A program made the translations under genes and the position numbers. Of a DNA stretch of 64,000 nt, positions 13,501-23,293 are shown piece by piece. The notes under the pieces are model-generated. The model was not told the DNA's origin and made no database searches. It was given only the letters and a program-made list of their open reading frames with translations. Source of the DNA: Lycorma delicatula (lineage: Eukaryota > Arthropoda > Insecta > Hemiptera > Fulgoridae); the NCBI RefSeq assembly GCF_047948215.1, contig NC_134455.1, forward strand, positions 104,063,995 to 104,127,994, given 5' to 3'. The stretch's first letter is position 1; each line of letters starts with the position of its first letter.

Positions 13501-15779
13501 TATTATTTTAAGTAATATAATATCAGACAGACATACCATTCTATCAATTTCTTCTTCACTAATGTCTACAACGTTTGAGTTAGCTTTATCAAGATATACA
13601 ATTTCCACTGACTTATCATCTGGAAATATCAAATTAATATTAATCATGTTTACAAGAAATTTATTTATTTACTTATTTTTGCTAATATAAATAAATTATT
13701 ATAACACAAACTTCATTGCATATTTTTTTAAAAATAACATCACCCAGTGTCATCTATCATTATTTTAAGCTCAATGATCCCACAATTTTATTAATCCTTT
13801 ATTCAGTATGACCATTCATTTGTAAAATCAATTATTATTGTTATCTGTGACACAGGCATAAACTAAAGCGATTCATTGCTGACTTTATATTAGCATTCCC
13901 AGTACTACAAGTCAATAATACTACCTTCAAAAGAATTTTCATTCATTTTCTGACAGAAAATGTTTGAAAGGTTGTAAAAACAAAAATTATTTTGATTATC
14001 CATGAAAGGTTACACGGACTATATAGTATTCATTATTTGCTGTTGAGTACATACTGGAATGAAAGTTAAAAATTAATTTTACCATTTTCTAATGAAAAGT
14101 AGCAATATTGTCATTTTGTATAAGTTATTTTCAGTTACAAAGAGATTGAAAACTTTCATTTAATCACTCAAACTGGATACTTTAAATATTGCAGCAGATA
14201 ATCCCCACATCTGAAACATACCACCTACATTTTGTGTCTAGGGCAAAAACAGCTGTACATCTGTACAACACATATAGCTGGCTAACAGGGCTTCAAGTGT
14301 TTTCCTCAGAAATGCAATCTTTTTTTTTTAATGATCCCAATTTGACTTCCAACTGCAGATCAGTACATGTAGTGGCTTTTCAGCTTCACGTACAGATCAT
14401 CTATAACGATAATGATTTTGTAAATGTGACTTACACTACCTTATGAGCTAGCAATTGTTGGCCAGAGTTGAAGCAGTAGCAGATGAAATAGAGACTCTTC
14501 TACTGTCCACATACTGCTGCGATGGGAAGCATGTAGTAAGTTGATCATGTGTTGATACATGGGAACCCTGAAAGCTTCGGTGAGAAAGGCCCTGGAGATA
14601 TTTTTGTTTTCTATAAAACAAATTAGTTATTTTTTCATGCTGTGGTATTCTTTTTTTCTGCACCGATCTTTAATTTCTCTGGAATCTAACGTTATTTAAG
14701 TGAGTGAAGTAGATGATGAGTGCCTGCCTGCCTTCCTGTATGGAATGATTGACAATGGATTATCTGGCTCAATCAATAATATTTTAATGTTGTTAGTTCT
14801 TCAATAGTTTCTTCTGGCTACTGCTCTACAGCTGAATTCCAATCAATAACACATCATGCTACAAGAGGAGAAACAGGGTAGAGTTACACTTACTAAACAA
14901 ATAACAGAAGCTAAAATTTTCACAATATTTTATATTTCTGCTAGGATTACCATAATTGATTTGAGTATTATTTTCTGTGCTTTCTAGCAGTGACTGATTA
15001 ATTATTTCAGTACCTAAAACTAATAGTACTTTAAGGAGTTACAATTATCAAAATTTAAAATTAAGACTAAAGTTTATCATGTTCTGTACATGGTCAAATA
15101 AATGAGATGTCTTTAATAATAAAAAACCTTTTTAACTTATTTCGGTGTTCAACTTTTAAATTTATCCTTAAACATCCAGTAATAACTAAAATAAAGTCCC
15201 TTCATATGGCTCACTTTTACGAGAATGAAATGTCAACTATCGGAATAATTTAGTTTGAAAAAATATAAAAAATTCACAAAGTTAAAACCACTACTAATAA
15301 CCTTACAATTAACCTAAGTCTTGCTATTCTCTAAAACTGGTTAATGAAATCGACACGTTATAATTATTATGTATTAATATTTCAGAACATTATCTACGAA
15401 CCATCATCTAGAGATCTTAATTCAGGAATAAAACGGAACGCGAGATGAACTGATAAAAAATGCACTATACCTTATGCGGGAAAAGTCTTAAATACATAAT
15501 GGCAGTAGTTTTTATTTTCACAGATATTTATTCAATTCACGGACTATGCTGTCATATCATTGAAATTTCAAAGGGCAATTTCATGTAACCAAATATTAGC
15601 ACTAATAATTTGCGCCAAAATTCTTCCGGCATGTTAATAATGAGGTTAACGGTATGATTTATTTTTTCAATCGTTTTTGTGGTATGTAAAACAGTAAAAT
15701 GTTACAGTATTAAATTTATGAAAATAGAATTAATAACATTAAGATAAAAAATAGTATTACCTGTATTTATGTGAGACAT
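1461..15779 (-). CDS. axonemal dynein heavy chain, N-terminal exons 1-6 (partial)
   Basis: Six minus-strand coding exons join in frame into 284 codons: 15779-15761, 13619-13537, 12431-12086, 5479-5315, 4256-4143 and 1585-1461. Every intron has GT..AG borders and every junction keeps phase. The product is the start of a dynein heavy chain tail (DHC_N1 region). Marks of the family include FGTINNVVEGALLEALE followed by an aromatic WPDS (exon 3), VIYVP and RQLVERLE (exon 4), LNWTCQIR followed by DELEFWKYR (exon 5), and an ILQAAQSRY stretch (exon 6). Axonemal heavy chains are ATP-driven motors of cilia and sperm tails with more than 4000 residues, so over 90% of the gene lies beyond the left edge. 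The first ATG at 15779 is short-exon encoded (six codons). I cannot assign the paralogue (inner or outer arm). Introns contain an R1-like LINE fragment and mariner remains. Confidence 0.85.
1586..4142. other. dynein intron, nothing else recognised
   Basis: AT-rich sequence without a coding pattern I can support. Some stretches (2250-3260) are less repetitive and might be an old mobile element, but no motif identifies it. Confidence 0.4.
4143..4256 (-). CDS. dynein heavy chain exon 5
   Basis: The acceptor is gttgcag and the donor gtatgt. It encodes LNWTCQIR and LEFWKYR, matching the common dynein pattern of a W-x2-QI motif followed by EFW. Confidence 0.85.
4741..4812. repeat. TTTA/TTTAC-rich simple repeat
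   Basis: An irregular run of tattt, attta and ttact words inside a dynein intron. Confidence 0.7.
5315..5479 (-). CDS. dynein heavy chain exon 4
   Basis: The acceptor is aatttcag and the donor gtaaat. It encodes FLSDL, VIYVP and RQLVERLE motifs of the DHC_N1 region. Confidence 0.8.
5480..6300. other. dynein intron, nothing recognised
   Basis: AT-rich filler with no gene or repeat family identified. Confidence 0.4.
6310..7110 (-). mobile_element. R1-like LINE fragment (reverse transcriptase)
   Basis: Read on the minus strand, this stretch follows the reverse transcriptase of R1-type LINEs through several frames. It begins with a CFHPGKSTEGA block (usual form FRPGRSTEDA), then FDNIWWPSALFQL (usual form FDNVWWP), and later a LEKTIMI-x-KGQLAD stretch that matches the STVMLLKG region. 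The catalytic YADD is not preserved. Many stops and shifts mark an old dead copy. It lies antisense to plus and co-directional with the dynein gene, inside dynein intron 3. Confidence 0.65.
7140..9740. other. AT-rich dynein intron; strand-asymmetric A-rich block
   Basis: No gene was recognised. From about 8380 to 8990 the plus strand is strongly A-rich over T, with recurrent aataaa/aagta words. This could be decayed A-rich retroelement sequence or simple drift. Confidence 0.4.
9744..9780 (+). repeat. 9-bp minisatellite, four units
   Basis: Units are variants of agggttact. They resemble telomere words but have period nine and no TTAGG, so this is a short minisatellite. Confidence 0.85.
10205..11250 (-). 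mobile_element. decayed mariner/Tc1-family DNA transposon
   Basis: On the minus strand, around 10600-10230, a broken frame follows the C-terminal half of mariner transposases: a QQDSAMCTP stretch (usual form QQDGAPAHT), then WLPHSPDLSLPNIYF (usual PPRSPDLSPxDFFLW) and a VYYPHSIQNIQ stretch. The sequence at 10200, ggcattcaaaaagtaac, looks like a transposon terminal repeat, but I could not find a convincing partner near 11280. The rest of the element to about 11250 carries no intact frame. It lies in dynein intron 3. Confidence 0.55.
11260..12085. other. dynein intron, nothing recognised
   Basis: A-rich sequence with no supported feature. Confidence 0.4.
12086..12431 (-). CDS. dynein heavy chain exon 3
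   Basis: The acceptor is gcattacag and the donor a weak gtatcc. The exon encodes about 115 residues, with a FNHILFGTINNVVEG block typical of the dynein tail start. The donor leaves one base that completes the Ser codon of WPDS with exon 4, which supports this border despite the weak donor. Confidence 0.8.
12432..13536 (-). other. dynein intron 2, nothing else recognised
   Basis: AT-rich spacer between exons 3 and 2 with canonical borders. Confidence 0.5.
13537..13619 (-). CDS. dynein heavy chain exon 2
   Basis: The exon is bounded by an atttccag acceptor and a gtatgt donor. It encodes an acidic linker ending EEEIDRM and is in phase with exons 1 and 3. Confidence 0.75.
14185..14610 (+). mobile_element. 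old 5'-region fragment of the Jockey-like LINE seen at 63.1 kb
   Basis: The stretch runs parallel to 63125-63510. Shared words include gataatccccac, acatatagctggctaa, the tgtccacat..gcgatgg region, aagcatgtagt, and catgggA-x-cctgaaagc, in the same order and strand. It is diverged and carries a T-run insertion near 14318. It is a 5' untranslated fragment only, with no ORF1 downstream. It lies in dynein intron 1. Confidence 0.75.
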
Positions 15780-16380
15780 TGTGGATTTGTTAAAATTGTT
15801 TAAAACCTGTATTTATCTATTTATTGTTAAAAGCTAAGATTAAAATATGAAAAAAACTTGCGAAGTGTTAGAATGCTTGTTAATTAAAATGAAATCAGTC
15901 ATAATATACACAATGGTTTTAGTATGTATTTCTAAATCTGTAACTTTTTCATTGAAAATGTACTCCATGAATATTAAAATTATGTTATAAATATTTAGTT
16001 AAAGCAACTGATAATAGTAACTAACAGCTGACAAGTGAAAATTGTTATCGTAAAGATTTTGAATTTACTCGTACATTTTAAGTAGTCAAGAATTTTCCAA
16101 CTTCTTGCATTTTTAGGTATGAAAATGTGGAATAATTATGATGCGTAATACCTCGAACTGTAATTACCCTAATATTTCAAATTTGTAAGGTGGCAATAAA
16201 ACTACATCTTATTCATAAGTACCTTTACATAAAAAAAATGTTGCGCAGAACAGCCCAAGAAGACCGACTTCTCGTTATTTTATTTTGTATAATTTTTTCT
16301 AAAGAAATATACAAAACATAAATTAAATGAAAAAACTTAAAAGGGTCAATATAACCTCAATCTGAGGTTGCCTGCTTGCC
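14620..16380. other. dynein intron 1 and upstream flank
   Basis: Apart from dynein exon 1 (15761-15779), nothing is recognised. The dynein promoter should lie just above 15779 (to the right on this strand), but no TATA or initiator could be assigned. Confidence 0.4.
15761..15779 (-). CDS. dynein heavy chain exon 1 (start codon, six codons plus one base)
   Basis: ATG lies at 15779-15777 on the minus strand. The exon ends at a gtaata donor and leaves one base that joins exon 2 to form an Asp codon. There is no in-frame alternative ATG in exon 2 before the conserved region. Confidence 0.65.
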
Positions 16381-16385
16381 TGTTT

Positions 16386-16480
16386 TCGAAATCGGAATCG
16401 GAGCAAGTTATGGAAAAGCGTTTTAAATCTACTGTCGAACCGCTTCGCGATATTAATAAGACGTTTAAACAAAAATAAGA
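16386..16480 (+). repeat. partial upstream duplication of the first virus-like ORF
   Basis: This block repeats 16769-16860 with only a few differences (for example aaaagcgtttt against aaaagcatttt), at an offset of about 380 bases. It includes the words gagcaagttatggaaaag and cgaaccgcttcgcgatatt. Its frame stops after a few codons, so it is a broken duplicate. Confidence 0.9.
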
Positions 16481-16649
16481 TGATACTAACCGCGAATTGT
16501 GCAATACCAATGAACGTCCATTGAGAATGAATGTTTCGGTTATTCGATGTTATATGTTTCTTACAACTAAAAAAACAACTTGCAGTGTCCTTTAGAGCGG
16601 TGAAACTAGGATGGTGATGTGATCGACCGTTTTCCGATCATTCGTAACC

Positions 16650-17624
16650 ATGATGTCGAACAAGAATGAGGTCGATTCGTTTTCGTCGTCATCTGCGAAG
16701 TTGGTAATGGAAATCGATAGAATACGAGATTCGATTAAAAGAAAACATCGCGCTATTACGCAAGGAATAACGGAATCTGAGCAAGTTATGGAAAAGCATT
16801 TTAAATCTATTGTCGAACCGCTTCGCGATATTAATAAGACGTTTAAACAAAAATACGATGATATTAAAAAAGAACCAAAGGAGGAGGAGGAAGAGGAAGA
16901 GATGATGGATATAAAGGAAGAAGGTAGCATATCTTCACCAACGGTTATGAGAAGACTGTTTAGTACTCCAAAAAAGAGATTGTCAAACCTATAGACCCGC
17001 AGTCATCGAAATCACCGGGTTTTCGCGCAAATCATTACTTAAATCTAGCTGTAACCGATAAAAGTAAGAGAATTGACAACGTGTACGGAGTGAAAAACGT
17101 TAACGATCGGTGGATGATTGAGAAAAAGGAGGTTGTGTTCAAAGGAAATAAAATTGTTACCGATTAAAAAAGTTATATTGGAACCGACGGCTTGTATCAG
17201 CTGATATTTTTTAATGAACCCCACGATTACACGGAAAAAGATTTACACCACTATACGAAAATCTTGGAATATACAGAAGCGCATAAGTGTTTAAGTACCG
17301 GTCGTATAATCTCCAGTAAATCTAACAAGTACAATACTATTATTAAAGAACTGTTTCCTCGGAAGCGATACGCGAGTCAAAACGACAACGAAAGTAAAAT
17401 AACAGGAACAGGTCTACTTATGAAGGCGAAGAAAACGATTAGACCAGATTACGTGTACTGGGAGGAAACGAATCAACTTTGCGGTAGACTGCGTCTATTG
17501 GTAGCTTCAAAGCGCGCTGGTCATAATAAGGAAATAGTTTCAATCATAGAAGAACTGCAAGAAGGTGGATACATAATGGTTGGGGGGGGGGGGGGTGGTG
17601 GTAGAGGAAACGTTTTATTTTAAA
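16650..17624 (+). pseudogene. Polinton/adintovirus-like ORF with coiled coil and conserved C-terminal domain, broken
   Basis: Two open stretches, 16650-16994 and about 17192-17624, belong to one gene family. The first is a charged, helix-rich coiled-coil segment with an EEEEEEE run. A stop and frame changes separate it from the middle (a YGVKNVNDRWMI stretch near 17085-17150) and the C-terminal part. The latter carries DYVYWEE, LCGRLRLLVASKRAG and EIVSIIEEL, the hallmark end of a protein found beside capsid genes in virus-like elements of many invertebrates. The function is unknown to me; it is probably virion- or DNA-associated. It ends in a poly-glycine tail encoded by a G-run at 17582-17596 that probably arose by slippage. 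It is first in the plus-strand gene row. Confidence 0.7.
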
Positions 17625-17634
17625 CAGTCTGAAG

Positions 17635-17781
17635 ATGAGTATCGACAAGTTCGGACGTTCTCGCGTTGGAGGTGCACGCGTCACCACCCAACCACCAACT
17701 CGAATTGTTGAAACGTTCGACAAAACCGCCGACGGGAATTTCGATTTCAAAAAACGACGTTTGTGCAAACGTCAAAAGTAA
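17635..17781 (+). CDS. small virus-like ORF (48 residues) starting MSIDKFGR
   Basis: The ATG lies eleven bases after the preceding stop. The product is short and basic, with SIDKFGRSRVGG at the start, GNFDFKKRRLC near the end and a lysine-rich tail. Small proteins starting with a DKFGR motif accompany related virus-like elements of insects. The frame is intact, unlike most of its neighbours, but shortness makes this weak proof of function. The role is unknown; the basic tail would suit nucleic-acid binding or nuclear entry. Confidence 0.55.
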   Translation: MSIDKFGRSRVGGARVTTQPPTRIVETFDKTADGNFDFKKRRLCKRQK

Positions 17782-17923
17782 CAAACACTTTGATTTGATC
17801 AAAAAGTGCTAATGGAATTATTAAACAATGACAGAATTACGACGAAGAAGAAGGAGGAAAATATGGTACGACCACCAATGTAACATGGTGGAAGATTGTA
17901 AAAAGGTTCATTGTCTGTTCAAC

Positions 17924-18427
17924 ATGGCAAGAGTGAGGATGTCAAAACGTTCTCCTGTTCGAAAGGGTAAGGTGAGACGATCTACACGAATAACCAGTCT
18001 TAAACGAGGCAGTGAACTGTTAACAAGTCTAACAGCAGGAGCTGCAGGGGTATTAGGATCTTTATTGGTGACAAAGCATTAAAAGATGTCAAAAGGCGGT
18101 GGGTAAAATTGTAAACAAAGGAATCGATTTATTGCCGGTAGAGTTACATATTCCTGGATACAGTACTGCGGACCAGGAACGAATTTAGAAAAACGATTAA
18201 AGAGAAACGATCCCGGTGTAAACAATTTGGATGCAGCTTGTAAAGAATACGATATCGCATATGCTACGTACAGCAATAACGAAAACAGAGCGGTTGCAGA
18301 TCGTAAATTAGCCGATAGCGCTTGGGGAAGAGTTAAAGCTAACGATTCGAGTATCGCAGAAAAGGCTACTGCATTGGCGTTCAAACGCGATGTAGTTAAA
18401 AGCAAAAGTTCGGCAGTGGAAGAGTAA
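17924..18427 (+). pseudogene. parvovirus-type phospholipase A2 domain protein, frameshifted
   Basis: The frame starts at ATG 17924 with a basic segment (MSKRSPVRKGK) and a small hydrophobic stretch (LTAGAAGVLGSLL). It shifts frame at about 18080 and 18165, and ends with the PLA2 core. The calcium loop YCGPGTNLEKRL and the helix DAACKEYDIAYATYS are clear. Enzymes of this type (parvovirus VP1 unique region, also in adintoviruses) cut membrane lipids during virion entry. The catalytic site normally reads HD, but here it is YD (codon tac at 18248-18250), a single transition that would remove activity. The last part (RKLADSAWGRVK, then KSKSSAVEE) fits the family tail. An upstream in-frame ATG at 17828 is an alternative start. 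It is a dead copy. Confidence 0.8.
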
Positions 18428-18471
18428 GAAGAAGACGATCAAAAAGGAATAATATAAAACGTCTTGTTGAA

Positions 18472-19003
18472 ATGATGATGGTGATGAAAAGAAAAGCAGG
18501 CACTGCAGGGCAGGGCTTATACCTTAAGCCCTACCGTTTGACCGGATCGGGGATGGGTGATAAAAAAAACGTCGTCGTCGTCTCCAATAAAGCGAATACC
18601 AGTTCGTCCACTATCGAATATAGAACTGATGTAGTACGCGAGAAAACTGAATATAGCCGATTTTCGAGGAGTCTTCATGTTGGACGCATTACCCAAAAAA
18701 CCGAAGACTATCGAGTCTGCGATAGTTAATCTTGATCGCAGTACCGGTCGTGGAACACACTGGGTATGTTATAGAAAACGTGGATGAATGGTGGACTATT
18801 TTGATAGTTTCGGTAATTTGCGCCGACCGAACAAATTGATGCATTATTTTCCATTCGATTCGAATATAAATTTCAATTATGAAGCCAGACAGACAAACAC
18901 GGTTATATGTGGACATTATATCTTGAATTTCTCGAAATTTCTTGAAATTTTAAAAATTGAATATATTTCTTATATCTTGAGTCGCGGTTCGTCAGCCTAC
19001 AAG
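18472..19003 (+). pseudogene. adenain-like cysteine protease (virion maturation), frameshifted
   Basis: The N-terminal part has GQGLYLKPY-like repeats (residues about 15-25) typical of this family. The catalytic part is spread over shifted frames: GTHWVCYRK (catalytic His, about 18750-18780), VDYFDSFGN (acidic residue, 18788-18815) and VICGHYILNF (nucleophile Cys, about 18903-18930). Adenain-type proteases cleave capsid precursors in adenoviruses, Polintons and adintoviruses. Frameshifts near 18680 and 18785 and a stop after KRG inactivate it. The key residues themselves are still visible. It is followed at once by structural genes, as expected for a late-gene block. Confidence 0.75.
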
Positions 19004-19078
19004 TAAACATCATCATCATGTTCTGCATAAGTCGAAATACGTCGTTATTACACGCTACATTCTTTCCGCCATTGGGAA

Positions 19079-19665
19079 TTGGCGTTGATAAACCTAACCA
19101 CATACAACTCGATTCCGAATGTCAAAGAGGAAATCAACAACACAATTATTGTCGTTTCAAAGAAATTTCCAAAAATTATTAAGTTGACACTACCGACCGG
19201 ATCGTATGAAGTGAATGATATCGCTAAACGGTTGAGCGATGAACTCAAAGACAAACACCAAATAGATTTACTTATGCGAACGAATAACAATACGTTAAAA
19301 TGCAGTGCTGTGATCGAGCTATCATCAAGTGATAGTTTGGCATCGCTGTTGGGGTTTGAAAAACTAATCTAGCGGCGAATATATTGCACGAGTCATCGAG
19401 GCCGGTTGCCATTAACAACGTGAACACCGTACGGGTCGAATGCAATCTTATACGAGGCTCCTATACGAACGGATCAGAAGGACACGTGTTGCATGAATTT
19501 ACGATAAGCGTACCGCCTGGTTTCAAAATAATCGAATCGCCGAAGAATATAATATATCTATCGGTAAATACAAAGAGCTTAGACGAGATCGCTATAAAGT
19601 TTACCGATCAAGACGGTAAACTGATAAATTTCCGTGGTGAAACCGTAACTGTGAGATTGCATTAA
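19079..19665 (+). pseudogene. conserved virus-like structural gene, candidate minor capsid/penton
   Basis: Two in-register pieces (19079-19372 and 19384-19665) are separated by one stop and shift near 19370. Marks include PTGSYEVNDIAKRL, NNTLKCSAVIEL, DSLASLLGF, NVNTVRVECNLIRGS, HEFTISVPPG and NFRGETVTVRLH. This protein stands just before the capsid gene in related invertebrate elements. Its beta-rich ending suggests a jelly-roll, so a penton-like role is reasonable but inferred. The 5' end is uncertain because the nearest ATG (about 19019) is in another frame. Confidence 0.65.
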
Positions 19666-19698
19666 CAACGAAAACCAAAATAAAAGGAAAACCGACAG

Positions 19699-19884
19699 AT
19701 GGGGATAATATACAATAACGGTGGTAGTAGTAGTTGTAGCGAAATGACTCGCAAATTGGTCAGTCGACGTACAAACATCAAAGCGTTAACGTCGTCTAAC
19801 GTGTTGTTTCTTCAAAAACTTGATTTTACAGTTGTGGTGAACCGTAATGGCAGCAATAGGGGCGAATATGTTGGACGTTGGTGA
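19699..19884 (+). CDS. small virus-like ORF overlapping the capsid gene start
   Basis: A 61-codon ATG frame with KLVSRRTNIKALTSSNVLFL followed by a hydrophobic stretch. A short protein with this SRRxxLxxLTxxNxxFL pattern precedes the capsid gene in related elements. It overlaps the capsid ATG at 19847 by 38 bases in another frame, a compact viral arrangement. Function unknown. The frame is open. Confidence 0.5.
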   Translation: MGIIYNNGGSSSCSEMTRKLVSRRTNIKALTSSNVLFLQKLDFTVVVNRNGSNRGEYVGRW

Positions 19885-21071
19885 AAGTGTTTCTTTCGAA
19901 AAAACGATCCTCCAGTACGAATATCACATTCACCTACCATACGCTTCGTCGACTTACAACAACAACGATGAAATTCGGATACCGATACACCAATAGGATG
20001 TGTACACGTTACCGGATAAAAGCTTTTTGATGGTCGAAGTGCTGCTAACTACTAAGGCAGGTGATAAAATGGCAACATAATCGTGTTTAACAAACTACGC
20101 GATACCATTTCTCTTCGAGGAGATACGATACGAGATAAACGGAACGGAGATGTGTCGTGTACAAAAGTTAGGAAAACGACAACGATAAAGAATATCCTAT
20201 CGTTGCGTAAAAGCGAAAAAAATATTTTGGAAAATTTCGGGTGGAAGTTCGATGTGACGAATAAATTTGATTTGGATGAAACCACTGGAAGATTTTGTTT
20301 CTAGTACCGCTGCGTATGCTGGTGGGTTTTGCCGAAGACTACAAACACATCATATTGAACGTCAAACACGAATTGGTTTTGCTTAGATCTTCCCACGACG
20401 TGAATGCACTAGTATCTTCCAAAGGGGCACCCGATTCCAAGTTGAAAGTGACTAAGGTGACGTGGAAAATTCTGTATGTTCATGTTGCCGATACGATGCG
20501 ATTGCAATTGTTGAAAGTAGTAGAACAAGATAGACCATTAGCGATAGCTTTTCATACATGTCAAATCCATGAATATCCGGCTCTACCACAAACAAACATA
20601 CATTCATAGACTGTACAGACATGTGAGCAAACGGAGAAACCGAGAAACGTGATATTCGATTTACAGACGGACAGAAAAGATAAAGCTACAAAGTCACTGG
20701 CACTCTTCGATAGGTGCGAATTGGTAAACGTTCGTCTGTATTTGAATTTGTAATACTATCCATACGACAATCTACAGGGTGATGTGAATATGATGTATGA
20801 AATGTTCACCAGCTTTCCGTCCAGTTATTACAACAAACCGGAGGACGAGAGTCCCGCTTACAGTTTGGCAGATCTCAATACCAGTGTACCATTAATAGTT
20901 ATCGACTGTTCCCGTCAGAACGATTCCCTTAAAACAGGAACCGTAGATGTTCCTATCGATTTCGAGAACAAAAACAATATACCACCCCACACGACCACCT
21001 CCTCTATCATTATACATGATACCATCATCACATACACTCCGCTTCGGGGAATAGTGAAAAAGGTTATGTAA
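19847..21071 (+). pseudogene. major capsid protein, double jelly-roll, Polinton/adintovirus type, broken
   Basis: The gene runs from ATG 19847 to the stop at 21069-21071. N-terminal marks are a HIHLPYASSTYNNNDEI stretch followed by RIPI, then YTLPDKSFL and IPFLFEEIRYEINGTE. C-terminal marks are LPQTNIHS, YYPYDNLQGD, VIDCSRQNDSLKTGTVDV and IIIHDTIITYTPL. These are diagnostic of the capsid protein in virus-like elements of insects and other invertebrates. In-frame stops occur at 19994-19996, 20078-20080, near 20608 and near 20750, with a shift around 20180-20290. The product is therefore absent. The 3' end is intact and lies 25 bases before a LINE insertion. Confidence 0.85.
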
Positions 21072-21096
21072 TGCGGGAGGTATTTAAAATCGAACT

Positions 21097-21106
21097 ATTA
21101 ATGGGA
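21097..21106 (+). repeat. target-site duplication, left copy
   Basis: The ten bases attaatggga are repeated exactly at 23311-23320, flanking the LINE insertion. Confidence 0.9.
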
Positions 21107-21346
21107 CCTCCTCTATGAATCATGAGACCTTGCCGTTGGTGAGGCGGCTTGAGTGCTCAGGGATACAGAGTAGCTGGACCGAAGGTGCAACCATATCGGA
21201 GAGGTATCTGTTGAGAGCCAGACTAAGGAATGATTCCTGAAAGAGGGCAGCAGCTCTTTCAGTAGTTGTTAGGGGCGTGAGTCAGAATGACTTAAACGGC
21301 CATATCAACATCACTCAGTCCTCTGAGTACTGCGCAGCTGAAAGCA

Positions 21347-21985
21347 ATGGAAAACTACAGCTGCTTTTTTCCAAGAAAATGTAGCTCTCTGCATTTTCAA
21401 ATAGCAATGATGGAGGCGCCTTCCTTGGTAAAATATTCCGGAGGTAAACTAGTCCCCCGTTCGGATCTCCGGGTGGGGACTACTAAGGAAGGGATCACCA
21501 GAAAATTAAAAAATAACATTCTACGAGTCGGAGCGTGGAATGTTAGAAGTTTAAAAAAGGTTGGTAGGCTAGAAAATTTAAAAAGGGAAATGGATAGGAT
21601 AAATGTGGATGTAGTGGGAATTGGTGAGGTTCGGTGGGAAGAGGAAGGCGACTTTTGGTCAGATGATTATAGAATAATTAACTCAGCTTCAAATAATGGG
21701 CAGGCAGGAGTAGGTTTCATAATAAACAAGAAGATAGGGAAGAGAGTAGAGTATTTCAAAACGCATAGCGATAGAATCATTGTAATAAGGATAAAATCAA
21801 AACCTAAACCGACAACGTTTGTTAACGTCTATATGCCTACAAGCGCCCATGATGATGATGAGGTAGAGTGTGTATACGAAGATATTGATGAAGCAATTAA
21901 ACACGTAAAAGGAGATTATACAAACTGGTGTGTAATATTTATGAAAAAGGGGAATTTCCGTCAGACTTCAAAAAAAGTGATATAG
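21347..21985 (+). pseudogene. LINE endonuclease domain, truncated
   Basis: This frame carries the endonuclease/exonuclease/phosphatase fold with NVRSL, GIGEVRW, GVGFIINKK and FVNVYMPTS. The C-terminal catalytic GDWN and SDH motifs are missing because of an internal deletion at about 21930. Confidence 0.75.
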
Positions 21986-23293
21986 TCATGATACCAAAGA
22001 AAGCAGGGGCAGATAAATGTGAAGAATACAGAACAATTAGTTTAACTAGTCATGCATCAAAAATCTTAACTAGAATTCTATACAGAAGAATTGAGAGGAG
22101 AGTGGAAGAAGTAATAGGAGAAGACCAATTTGGTTTCAGGAAAAGTGTAGGGACAAGAGAAGCAATTTTAGGCCTCAGATTAATAGTAGAAGGAAGATTA
22201 AAGAAAAACAAAACAACATATTTGGCGTTTATAGACCTAGAAAAGGCATTCGATAACGTAGACTGGAATAAAATGTTCAGCATTTTAAAAAAATTAGGGT
22301 TCAAATACAGAGATAGAAGAACAATTGCTAACATGTACAGGAACCAAACAGCAACAGTAATAATTGAAGAACATAAGAAAGAAGCCGTAATAAGAAAGGG
22401 AGTCCGACAAGGATGTTCCCTATCTCCGTTACTTTTTAATCTTTACATGGAACTAGCAGTTAATGATGTTAAAGAACAATTTAGATTCGGAGTTACAGTA
22501 CAAGGTGAAAAGTTAAAGATGCTACGATTTTCTGATGATATAGTAATTCTAGCTGAGAGTAAAAAGGATTTAGAAGAAACAATGAACGGCATAGATGAAG
22601 TCCTACGCAAGAATTATCGCATGAAAATAAACAAGAACAAAACAAAAGTAATGAAATGTAGTAGAAATAACAAAGATGGACCACTGAATGTGAAAATAGG
22701 AGGAGAAAAGATTATGAAGGTAGAAGAATTTCTTTATTTGGGAAGTAGAATTACTAAAGATGGACGAAGCAGGATGCGATATAAAATGCCGAATAGCACA
22801 AGCGAAACGAGCCTTCAGTAAGAAATATAATTTGTTTGCATCAAAAATTAATTTAAATGTCAGGAAAAGATTTTTGAAAGTATATGTTTGGAGTGTCGCT
22901 TTATATGGAAGTGAAACTTGGACAATCGGAATATCTGATAAGAAAAGATTAGAAGCTTTTGAAATGTGGTGCTATAGAAGAATGTTAAAAATCAGATGGG
23001 TGAATAAAGTAACAAATGAAGAGGTATTGCGGCAAATAGATGAAGAAAGAAGCATTTGGAAAAATATAGTTAAAAGAAGAGACAGACTTATAGGCCACAT
23101 AATAAGGCATCCTGGAATAGTCGCTTTAATATTGGAAGGACAGGTAGAGGGAAAAAATTGTGTAGGCAGGCCACGTTTGGAATATGTAAAACAAATTGTT
23201 AGGGATGTAGGATGTAGAGGGTATACTGAAATGAAACGACTAGCACTAGAAAGGGAATCTTGGAGAGCTGCATCAAACCAGTCAAATGACTGA
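21928..23293 (+). pseudogene. LINE reverse transcriptase and C-terminal domain
   Basis: Reverse transcriptase fingers and palm lie in 21928-22790, and the C-terminal domain in 22760-23293 in another frame. The polymerase box reads FSDD in place of the usual FADD. One frame change near 22760-22790 separates the parts. Confidence 0.75.

Noticed and set aside
16592..16930. Serine-rich minus-strand frame
   Set aside because: It is the complement of the Glu/Lys-rich plus-strand coiled coil.
22050..22334. Minus-strand open frame inside the LINE reverse transcriptase
   Set aside because: It is the shadow of the plus-strand reverse transcriptase.
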